40,047 nt of DNA, from assembly GCA_002686995.1 (NCBI GenBank), contig NYZC01000062.1:1-40047 (forward strand), read 5' to 3'. Each line of letters starts with the position of its first letter. The stretch's first letter is position 1. Both the position numbers and the translations under genes were made by a program. The notes under the pieces are model-generated. The model was not told the origin of the DNA, ran no database searches, and saw only the letters and a program-made list of their open reading frames with translations. The stretch is from Phycisphaeraceae bacterium. GTDB lineage: Bacteria > Planctomycetota > Phycisphaerae > Phycisphaerales > Phycisphaeraceae. Positions 1-7,431 of this stretch are shown one piece after another.

Positions 1-650
1 CGCCGCCGCGCCGTCGCCTTCCAGTTGACGTCACGGTAGTCGTCGTCGGGCAGGTAATCGCGAAGCTGATCGAACTCGCGGCCCGAGCCCACCCGCCGCA
101 TCCGGTGGATGCCGAACTGGTTCAGCGCGCGGTGACGGCGCAGCACGTCGTAATGAGCGACCAGCCGCAGGCTCGGGTACACGGTGACGGTCGTCGCATC
201 GAGCAGGTCGCGGCGCCGGGCCAGTTCCAGCCCGTAGCGGACGTCGACCTCGGCCGGCGCGATGGTGACGCGGCCGCGCCGGCGGGGCACGACCTCGAGA
301 TCGACGCGCACGACCTCGGAGGGGGCCACCGTGACGTCCACCCGGCGCTCGGTGCTCTCGAACGAAGCCGGCCACACCTGGCGCAGGCCGACGCGCACGC
401 GCCGCCGACCCACGTTCTCGATCCGGTAACGCAGGCGCACCGGGCAGTCGATCTCGACGCGGGTCCACGACTCGCGCTCCACGATCACGCGCAGGCGACG
501 TAGCGACGCCCCCTGCCAGCAGATCGCCGCGAGCAGGATCAGGTCGCCGACCAGAACGGCGGGGCGCAGCGCCGGCAAGACCACGGCACCGACAAGCAGC
601 GGCGCCGCCACGGTCGCGGCGTAGATCGCGGTGCGTCCGGGAACGATCAT
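1..650 (-). CDS. DUF58 domain protein, partial (C-terminus beyond window)
   Basis: The minus strand is open from an ATG at 650 to the window edge (216 codons). The protein starts with a hydrophobic hairpin (about residues 8-45, two membrane segments) and a beta-rich middle. It then reaches the DUF58 signature: GREFDQLRDYLPDDDYRDVN followed by WKATARR, matching the family's G-EF--LR-Y--GDD-R-I-W pattern. The VWA-like half with its metal site would lie outside the window. DUF58 proteins are usually encoded just after a MoxR ATPase, as here, and are thought to act with it in assembly or activation of envelope or metal-dependent complexes; the exact role is unknown. An unusual 271-base gap with strong hairpins separates it from moxR. 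No good Shine-Dalgarno precedes the ATG, so the start is likely but not certain. Confidence 0.85.
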   Translation of the reverse strand, partial: MIVPGRTAIYAATVAAPLLVGAVVLPALRPAVLVGDLILLAAICWQGASLRRLRVIVERESWTRVEIDCPVRLRYRIENVGRRRVRVGLRQVWPASFESTERRVDVTVAPSEVVRVDLEVVPRRRGRVTIAPAEVDVRYGLELARRRDLLDATTVTVYPSLRLVAHYDVLRRHRALNQFGIHRMRRVGSGREFDQLRDYLPDDDYRDVNWKATARR

Positions 651-767
651 CGGCGAAGAAACCCTGGGACCAACCGTCTTACCGGCGCAGCCGGCGCGCG
701 CCAATGCTGTTCGGCACGGATTTCGCTTGGTCCAACTGCTGCGTCCGCGTCCGTGGTTGCTCGAATT

Positions 768-832
768 GCGTTGCCGAGCCGGGTCGTCCCCGACCCGGAG
801 TCGGCAACGCTCTCCGGGCCGAGACGGCCCGG
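768..832. repeat. Two adjacent intergenic hairpins between moxR and DUF58
   Basis: Hairpin 1 pairs 768-786 with 791-810: an outer stem of 10 bp (GCGTTGCCGA) and an inner stem of 8 bp (CCGGGTCG), with a small asymmetric bulge and a TCCC loop. Hairpin 2 follows directly: CCGGGCC at 814-820 pairs with GGCCCGG at 826-832. No T-tract follows on either strand, so this is not a classical terminator. The hairpins occupy the 651-921 gap, in which I see no convincing gene. They could attenuate transcription, protect the upstream mRNA, or be palindromic repeat units. Confidence 0.7.
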
Positions 833-921
833 CTCGGTGATGCGATCCCCATGAACGCACCGCGAATGCCGTGCCGAACAGGATTGCGGCGCGCCCCCCT
901 TTCCCTTGACGCTCGACACCT

Positions 922-1929
<1,008 letters not shown>

Positions 1930-1958
1930 TCCTGGCCGGATTCGATCGTGCCGCGATT

Positions 1959-3377
1959 CTAGATGCTTCGCGCCCGTTCGCCGAATGAACTCAGGTCCGC
2001 CCCGGCCCCGAGATCCTTGCGCCGGATCAGCTCATCGATGCGATGCAGTCGCCGCACGGCGTCCATCTCGACGCGCCGCCGCCCCGCATCCTTGTCCGAT
2101 GCCTTCGATCGGCCTCCGGCGACGTGGCGCGCAAGCGCCGGCGCAACGGGCGTGCCGCACTCCGGGCACGTGCCGGTTTCGTTGCCGGTCAGATCGTAGC
2201 TGCACTGCGGACAGAGCGGCCGCGCCAGCAATCCGTCGTCATCGATCTCCGCGCGGACGGCGGCCGCCCATGCCTGGTCCTGTTGGCTCCCTAGCCGCTC
2301 GGAGAGCATCGACACCGGACAACGAAGCGCTGCCGCGGCGCGACGGCGCGCCTCCTGGCGGCTGCGCGCGGCGATATCCGCCGACGAAAGCACCTGCCGG
2401 TAGAGATGACCGAGCGTCACGATCTGCTCCGCGGCCGCGCGGCGTCGCCGCGGCGGATCGACCGACGCCCGCCGGGATCCCCGGTTGCTCCACGCGTAGA
2501 GCAGCACGGCGAGCGCCGTTTGCAGGAGCACTGGGAGCAGTCCGACGTTCGCGATCAACCCCACGATGGTGCCGCCGTGACCGATGCCGTGCGACCATTC
2601 ATCGATCAGCACCGGGCCGTCGCCGACGAGGGCGAGCAGCATCTCGAGGTTGCCGCCGTCGCCCAGCGTCCCGTTCAGGGCCGGACTCGGACTGGTCACG
2701 ACGATGAGCCGCCCCGCGCCGACCTGCTGCGCACCCACCACGGCCTCCGAGGTGCCTCCCGCGGGGATCAGCGCAAGCGGCAGCCAGCCGCCCTGCGCCT
2801 GGCCCGGCAGCGTCCAGGGCGCATGCACGACCGGGCCCCGACGCGGTCTCGCCGATGGGCCCGGAAACGCCTCGCCTTCGTCGCTCCATGTGCTCGCGAC
2901 GGCATACCAACCCGGATCATCGGGATTCCGTCCCGCGCGCATGCGATCTTCGAGCCCGCTCCAGGACGATCCGGATGGCGCGATCTCTGCCGGCACGCCG
3001 CATCGGTCCATGAGCTTGGTTCGTCCGGGCGCAAGCTGGATGACCGTGTTGCCGTCGCGAATCCAGTCCAGCAGCGGCCCGGGCTGCAGGCGCGACCTGC
3101 GGCCGGGCCACTCCCAGTCGGGAGGCGTCTCGAGCACCTGGATGAGCACGCCAGCGTCGTCGGCCGCGGGTCGTGATCGCTCCAGCGTGCGCACGTCGAG
3201 CCCGCGCGCCACGAGCAGCTCCCGCAAGGCCGCCGTGCCGAAGGGGTCGTGGCGCCGCACCGAGTAGAGCGGCGACTGCTCGCCGCCGCGACTGGCGACG
3301 CGCGACATCGCGTAGAACGCCCAACCACCGAGGACGAATACGACGAGCGAGACGATCATCGGGAGGCGGTCACGCAT
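1959..3377 (-). CDS. DUF4350 membrane protein with C-terminal zinc ribbon
   Basis: 472 aa from the ATG at 3377. A longer in-frame extension exists, but this ATG overlaps the upstream stop (8 bases), the coupling seen throughout the operon. An N-terminal membrane helix (MIVSLVVFVLGGWAFYAMS) is followed by a DUF4350-like globular part (DPFGTAALRELLVARGLDV, then Leu-rich GATase-like strands). A second membrane segment lies around residues 285-315. Near the C-terminus is a zinc ribbon with two CxxC pairs (CPQC and CPEC, about residues 395-415). DUF4350 proteins recur next to DUF4129 and MoxR genes and are of unknown function. The topology suggests an exported sensing or scaffold domain with a cytoplasmic zinc ribbon; this is inference. 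Confidence 0.8.
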   Translation of the reverse strand: MRDRLPMIVSLVVFVLGGWAFYAMSRVASRGGEQSPLYSVRRHDPFGTAALRELLVARGLDVRTLERSRPAADDAGVLIQVLETPPDWEWPGRRSRLQPGPLLDWIRDGNTVIQLAPGRTKLMDRCGVPAEIAPSGSSWSGLEDRMRAGRNPDDPGWYAVASTWSDEGEAFPGPSARPRRGPVVHAPWTLPGQAQGGWLPLALIPAGGTSEAVVGAQQVGAGRLIVVTSPSPALNGTLGDGGNLEMLLALVGDGPVLIDEWSHGIGHGGTIVGLIANVGLLPVLLQTALAVLLYAWSNRGSRRASVDPPRRRRAAAEQIVTLGHLYRQVLSSADIAARSRQEARRRAAAALRCPVSMLSERLGSQQDQAWAAAVRAEIDDDGLLARPLCPQCSYDLTGNETGTCPECGTPVAPALARHVAGGRSKASDKDAGRRRVEMDAVRRLHRIDELIRRKDLGAGADLSSFGERARSI

Positions 3378-4188
3378 CGTCGTCTCCCGCCCGCAGCAGC
3401 AAGTCGACGCGTCGGCGCACATCGTCGACATCGGCGCCCGCGGGAGTCACCCGCCCGTACCAGACGCTGTCGAACAGCCCAGTCAGGTCGGCGAACACCC
3501 CGCGAGCGTCTTCAGGACCCTCGAAGCGAGATACGTACGTCCAGTTCGTCCGCTGGCGACGGAACTCGATGCGGCCCGCCGCATGCAGTCCCGATAGCAG
3601 CGCGAGGTAGAGCGCCCGGTACATGGCCCGGAAGTCGCGCTCGCCCGCAAGGCGCTCCGCTTGCTCGAGCCAGCGCGGGCTGTCCATCGCGAGCGCCTGG
3701 CCGTCGTCGAGCGCATGGCGGACCTGCTCGCGGCTCAGCACGCGTCCGCCGCCGGCATGATTCCGCGCGCGCCGCAGCAGGTGAACCGCGACGACGATCA
3801 GGAGGACGCCAAGCACGATCAGGATCATCCAGCCCGCCGCCTTCAACATCGCCATGAAACCCGAAGGGTCGCCCGGGGTGGGCATGTTGACCCGACCGGC
3901 GCCGCGGAACAGGCGAGTGAGAAGACGATCGATCGCCTCGGCCCACGACTCCAGGCGCTCACGGACAAGCTGCATCCAGGGGCTGTCGACCGGCGTTTCG
4001 ATGCGCATCTGGCGCAGCTGCCAGCGCCGATAGATCGGCTGCTCGAGAATGCGCCGCAGCTGATCGTGCGGGTCGACGTCGGGTCCGTCCGCGACCGGAG
4101 TCGTCTCGGCAAGAATCGCGGCGGTCGCGGAAAGCACCGCGACGAGGAGCACCGAAGGCGCAATGGCGCGGACAAGGATGCGCATCAT
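3370..4188 (-). CDS. DUF4129 domain membrane protein
   Basis: 272 aa. It has a signal-like N-terminus (about residues 5-27), an exported helical segment, one membrane helix around residues 120-142 (AAGWMILIVLGVLLIVVAVH), then a cytoplasmic C-terminal DUF4129 domain. The latter is recognised by AMYRALYLALLSGLHAAGRI and the following R-TNW-Y pattern. DUF4129 is often found in MoxR/DUF58 clusters and also as a C-terminal domain of transglutaminase-like proteins; its role is unknown. The start overlaps the previous gene by 4 bases (ATGA) and its end overlaps the next start by 8 bases, so translation of the three genes is probably coupled. Confidence 0.85.
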   Translation of the reverse strand: MMRILVRAIAPSVLLVAVLSATAAILAETTPVADGPDVDPHDQLRRILEQPIYRRWQLRQMRIETPVDSPWMQLVRERLESWAEAIDRLLTRLFRGAGRVNMPTPGDPSGFMAMLKAAGWMILIVLGVLLIVVAVHLLRRARNHAGGGRVLSREQVRHALDDGQALAMDSPRWLEQAERLAGERDFRAMYRALYLALLSGLHAAGRIEFRRQRTNWTYVSRFEGPEDARGVFADLTGLFDSVWYGRVTPAGADVDDVRRRVDLLLRAGDDDA

Positions 4189-4988
4189 GTATCCGTCTGC
4201 TCCAGCGCGCGGATGCGGGCCCGAAGATCAGTGCCGAGACGCCGCGCCTGCAGGTCGTAGTAGAGCATCACCGAGAGCACCGTCCAGTAAAGATCGTAGA
4301 GCAGGTACAGCAAGTACAGCACGCAGAGCGTCCAGGACGAGCCGCCCATCGTCAGCTTCAGATCCTCCACGTCCAGGCCGAGCAGCGACGACAGGAGCGT
4401 GCCCACCATCAGGGCCTGCAGGACGGCCACGCCGATCGTCATCAGCAGGATCAGGACGCCGAGGATCAGCGAGACACGCCCCAGGCGACCCGCCGCGGCA
4501 CCGATCCAGCCGAGCGTGGACCTGATCAGCGGCCAGGCACGGCGATCGTGCTCGAGCGCCATGGGAGCGGCCATCCCGCCGAGGAAGAAGCCGAAGAACG
4601 CCGGCACGAGCAGTATTCCGCCCCAGGTCATCGCAGAGTTGCTGAACAGGCGGACCACGAGGATGGTCAGCAGGCGCCGGCGCAGGGGCAGCGGCGGTTC
4701 GCCGCGCACGTCCTCCTGGGCGCGCCGCTGGACCGCGACAAGCCAGGCCCAGCGCCAGAGCGTCGCCGCCGTCAGCAGGGCGCAGGACGCAGGCAGCGCC
4801 GAACGGTGCTCGCTCGAGATCGAATCGATGACCAGCAGCATCACCGCCGAGAACGGCGCCATGGCCACGACGTAGAGGGGAAGCACCCGCCAGCCGCGCC
4901 GCAGCAGGTAGTCGAAGGCCGCGTCCATCGGCTCGAACGCCGACGGACCGCCAAGGACGGCGGGGAAGTGCGCGGTGCCGGCGGTCAT
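4185..4988 (-). CDS. Polytopic membrane protein of the MoxR operon
   Basis: 267 aa from the ATG at 4988, chosen because it overlaps the upstream stop as ATGA; the longer in-frame extension lies out of frame over the neighbouring gene and has no membrane-protein character. At least five hydrophobic segments are visible, including VLPLYVVAMAPFSAVMLLVI, LLVPAFFGFFLGGMAAPMAL, VSLILGVLILLMTIGVAVL and an aromatic stretch LCVLYLLYLLYDLYW. The C-terminus is charged and probably cytoplasmic. I do not recognise a named family; the position resembles membrane components that accompany DUF4129 genes. Function unknown; a role in an envelope complex served by the MoxR ATPase is inferred from context only. 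Confidence 0.8.
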   Translation of the reverse strand: MTAGTAHFPAVLGGPSAFEPMDAAFDYLLRRGWRVLPLYVVAMAPFSAVMLLVIDSISSEHRSALPASCALLTAATLWRWAWLVAVQRRAQEDVRGEPPLPLRRRLLTILVVRLFSNSAMTWGGILLVPAFFGFFLGGMAAPMALEHDRRAWPLIRSTLGWIGAAAGRLGRVSLILGVLILLMTIGVAVLQALMVGTLLSSLLGLDVEDLKLTMGGSSWTLCVLYLLYLLYDLYWTVLSVMLYYDLQARRLGTDLRARIRALEQTDT

Positions 4989-5296
4989 GGCGTCAGCCAC
5001 GTATCCACCTGGTTCAGGTCGATGAACCAGTTGAACAGGAGCAGGTAGAACAGGTGAAGCAGGTACAGCAGAAGCGGCGAGACGACGATGGACAGGACGA
5101 CCACGAAGCCGCCGCGTCCCGCGCGGCCTGCTTCCGCCTCGCGCCGCTGCTGAACGATGCGCAGGCCTTCCTTGCTGTAGTTGACGCCTTCGTACCGTGT
5201 CGAGCATTCGGCGCAGATGGCCTTGCGCGTGATGACGCAGATGCCGATGGCCGCGCGGTCGGGATGGTTGACACAGGTCTGACGCTTGAGAGCCAT
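4985..5296 (-). CDS. Small zinc-finger-like (B-box type) membrane protein
   Basis: 103 aa. The N-terminal half has spaced Cys/His residues: C at 8, H at 11, C at 20, C at 28 and C at 31 (motifs CVNHPDRAA and ICAECSTRYEGVNY). This resembles the B-box-like zinc finger found before rhomboid and other membrane domains in bacteria, but one expected Cys (after C20) is replaced by Thr, so metal binding may be weakened. The C-terminal half holds a hydrophobic segment rich in Leu and Phe (about residues 66-92). It is first in the operon that continues to DUF58, and its stop overlaps the next start (ATGA). A palindromic repeat lies about 30 bases upstream. Function unknown. Confidence 0.75.
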   Translation of the reverse strand: MALKRQTCVNHPDRAAIGICVITRKAICAECSTRYEGVNYSKEGLRIVQQRREAEAGRAGRGGFVVVLSIVVSPLLLYLLHLFYLLLFNWFIDLNQVDTWLTP

Positions 5297-5328
5297 GGGG
5301 GAAAATCGGGGGGGCGGAAACAGATTGA

Positions 5329-5436
5329 ATTAAGCTGTTAGTCATTAAGCCAATCGTGATGTGTCATTTCGGACGCAGCTTTCGACCCGAATCCGAATTG
5401 ACACATCACGATTGGCTTAATGACTAATAGCTTAAT
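5329..5436. repeat. Large palindromic element, copy 1
   Basis: Left arm 5329-5366 and right arm 5399-5436 are 38-base inverted repeats, complementary throughout apart from one G-T pair. The arms carry AAGCTATTAGTCATTAAGCC and CAATCGTGATGTGTCA. The 32-base centre contains a further TTCGGA/TCCGAA pair. The element lies between the recQ stop (5480) and the start of the zinc-finger/MoxR operon (5296), both on minus. A second copy lies at 19278-19395. No T-tract is visible. It could be a MITE-like repeat, a bidirectional terminator or a regulatory structure. Confidence 0.85.
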
Positions 5437-5479
5437 GAAGCACCGCGTCCACGGCACGAGAGAACCCCAGCCCCAGACC

Positions 5480-6904
5480 CTAGGCCCCGTACGGCAGCCC
5501 GAAGTATTCGTGGATGAACGCCTTGCGGTCGCCTTCGCAGCGAAAGTACTCCACCAGCGCGTACAGGCGGCGCTGGTCGCGGTCGAGCTTCGCCGCCAGC
5601 AGCTTCTCATCCGTCAGCGCCGGCGGAAGCCCGGTCACGGCCTCCACGTCGATCCGGTCGCCCTCCACGTCAATCGTGCCCTCGATCACGCCGTGACGGT
5701 CGAGCATCGAAAGCACCGTCTCCAGCCGGTGATCGAACCGGCTCTTGAAGTTCAGCTTCTCGCGCAGCCACTCGAATCCGAACGACCGCACCTTCTCGGC
5801 GTCATGCAGAAGCATGTCATGCACGCGCGCATAGAACGACCGATCAGGGTTGGACCAGCGCATGAACTCCATCTGCGTGGCGAGATCGCGCTGGTCGTAC
5901 AGCAGCGCGCACCGGGACGGCAGACCGTCGCGACCCGCGCGGCCGATCTCCTGGTAGTACGACTCCATCGATCCAGGCACCTCCGCGTGCACGACGTAGC
6001 GGATGTCAGGCTTGTCGATGCCCATGCCGAACGCGTTGGTCGCGAGCACCAGGACGTCGCGTCCCTGCATGAAGAGGTCCTGAATCCGGCGGCGCTTCTC
6101 GCGCGGCAGCTCGCCGTGGTAGCAGAGGTGCTCGATCTTCCGCTTCCGCAGTTGCTCGCTGAACCCGGCCAGCGTGCGGATGAGCGTGAAGTAGACGATG
6201 CCGCTGCCCGGCACGTCGCGGCGCACCTGCTCGATGGCTTCCAGCTTCTCCTTCTCACCCCAGACGTCCTGCACCGTCAGCTCGAGGTTCGGCCGATCGA
6301 TGCCCTCGTGAAAGGTGCGCACGTCACCGGGCTCGAGGCCGAGCTGCGCGACGATGTCGCGCTGCACGTCGGGCGTCGCGGTCGCGGTCAGCGCGATCGT
6401 CGTCGGATCGTTCATGATCCGGCGAAACTCGGCGAGCCGCGTGTAGTCGGGACGGAAGTCATGGCCCCACTGGCTGATGCAGTGCGCCTCGTCCACCGCC
6501 AGCAGGCTGATCTGCCGCGCCGCGAGCATCTCGACGAAATCGGGCTTGCGAAAGCGCTCGGGCGTGACGTAGAGCAGTCGGAACCTTCCCTCGCCGACCT
6601 CCCGGTAGCGCCGGTTCCGCTCGGAAGCGGTGAGCGACGAGTTGATGTACGCGGCGTCGACCTCGCGGCCGGCCAGGGCATCCACCTGATCCTTCATCAG
6701 CGCGATGAGCGGCGAGATGACCACCGTCAGGTCGTCCGGCCGCGCGAGCGCGGGCACCTGGTAGCAGAGCGACTTGCCGCCGCCGGTCGGCATCAGCACC
6801 AGGGCGTGCCCGCCTTCCAGCACGTGATCGATGATCGCCCGCTGCTGCCCGCGAAACGCATCGAAGCCGAACGTCTGCGCGAGAATCCGTTCCGGGCTTG
6901 TCAT
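5480..6904 (-). CDS. recQ: RecQ-family ATP-dependent DNA helicase (short form)
   Basis: 474 aa. This is a 3'-5' superfamily 2 DNA helicase for recombination and replication-fork repair. Visible motifs in order: FRGQQRAII (motif 0), MPTGGGKSLCYQ (Walker A), SPLIALMKDQVDAL (Ia), DEAHCISQWGHDFRPDY (DEAH plus aromatic-rich loop), TATATP (III), and QEIGRAGRDG (VI, arginine finger). After the helicase core it has only a short RQC-like region ending in a YFRCEGDRKAFIHEYFGLP-like segment. The four-Cys zinc site of classic RecQ is mostly missing and there is no HRDC domain; E. coli RecQ is about 610 aa. The ORF is intact, so this is probably a short family variant rather than a truncation. The spacer to the PilZ gene holds repeats. 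Confidence 0.95.
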   Translation of the reverse strand: MTSPERILAQTFGFDAFRGQQRAIIDHVLEGGHALVLMPTGGGKSLCYQVPALARPDDLTVVISPLIALMKDQVDALAGREVDAAYINSSLTASERNRRYREVGEGRFRLLYVTPERFRKPDFVEMLAARQISLLAVDEAHCISQWGHDFRPDYTRLAEFRRIMNDPTTIALTATATPDVQRDIVAQLGLEPGDVRTFHEGIDRPNLELTVQDVWGEKEKLEAIEQVRRDVPGSGIVYFTLIRTLAGFSEQLRKRKIEHLCYHGELPREKRRRIQDLFMQGRDVLVLATNAFGMGIDKPDIRYVVHAEVPGSMESYYQEIGRAGRDGLPSRCALLYDQRDLATQMEFMRWSNPDRSFYARVHDMLLHDAEKVRSFGFEWLREKLNFKSRFDHRLETVLSMLDRHGVIEGTIDVEGDRIDVEAVTGLPPALTDEKLLAAKLDRDQRRLYALVEYFRCEGDRKAFIHEYFGLPYGA

Positions 6905-6914
6905 GGCAACTCAG

Positions 6915-6936
6915 GAGTCGGAAAGTCGGAAGGTCC
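6915..6936 (+). repeat. Tandem 8-mer GTCGGAAR
   Basis: Two to three copies of GTCGGAAA/GTCGGAAG lie just upstream of recQ. The same 8-mer array occurs in inverted orientation at 7410-7431, so the PilZ gene is bracketed by inverted copies. Confidence 0.6.
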
Positions 6937-6958
6937 GAAGGAATTCTATTGTGAACCC

Positions 6959-6991
6959 GGGTGGCTGGGGTCGGGCGCAGCGAGCCCCCAG
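6959..6991 (+). repeat. GGGTGGCTGGGGTC palindromic repeat, copy A
   Basis: Begins GGGTGGCTGGGGTC, then GGGCGCAGCGAGCCCCCAG; the CTGGGG and CCCCAG parts can pair, giving a small hairpin. Two further copies lie at 11527-11559 and 11698-11733. This is a REP-like dispersed intergenic repeat. Confidence 0.75.
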
Positions 6992-7019
6992 GGTCACGGA
7001 CCTGGAACGCAGAAATGGA

Positions 7020-7343
7020 TCAGCGCGCCGATGACGACGCGTCGTCGATGAAGCGCACGCCGACTTCGTACTGCAAATAGGCCGTCTTCTTGACCCATCG
7101 GATCATGCCCCGGAAGACCTCGGGGCCTTCGGGCATCTCCACCGTGACGTCCAGCGTCTGGCCCGCGAGCATCACGCACTTGCCGGTGCCGGCCGCGCGC
7201 AGCCCGTGCTCGGAGATGTCCAGAACCCGCCCGAGCGAGCAGGACAGGTCTTCGGGGCGCTCGCGGGGCACCGCGCGGGGGCGCCATCCCGGCCGGCGCT
7301 CCTGCCGGTCCACCTCGGAGTGCCCGGTCGTGTCCTTCAGCAT
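7020..7343 (-). CDS. PilZ domain protein
   Basis: 107 aa, a single-domain protein. It carries the two PilZ hallmarks for cyclic-di-GMP binding: an RxxxR motif (RAVPR, about residues 22-26) and a D-x-S-x-x-G motif (DISEHG, about residues 42-47). A C-terminal beta segment GVRFID closes the barrel. This suggests a small c-di-GMP-responsive adaptor; binding itself is inferred from the motifs. The ATG at 7343 is preferred over an upstream in-frame start because the extra N-terminal 30 residues are encoded by intergenic repeat DNA. The gene stands alone between topA and recQ, in the same direction as both. Confidence 0.85.
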   Translation of the reverse strand: MLKDTTGHSEVDRQERRPGWRPRAVPRERPEDLSCSLGRVLDISEHGLRAAGTGKCVMLAGQTLDVTVEMPEGPEVFRGMIRWVKKTAYLQYEVGVRFIDDASSSAR

Positions 7344-7409
7344 CGTGTCGCCCCCGTATTGCCCCCTGTCCTCGCTGGGCGCTCCGGACCAACCTCCCGG
7401 TCCCTCCCC

Positions 7410-7431
7410 ACTTTCCGACCTTCCGACTCTC
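7410..7431 (-). repeat. Tandem 8-mer GTCGGAAR, inverted copy
   Basis: On the minus strand this reads GAGTCGGAAGGTCGGAAAGT, the same 8-mer as at 6915-6936 in the opposite orientation. It touches the topA stop codon at 7430. Confidence 0.6.

Noticed and set aside
5420..7051. 543-aa plus-strand ORF over recQ
   Set aside because: Shadow of recQ; it starts inside the palindromic element and has no recognisable motifs.
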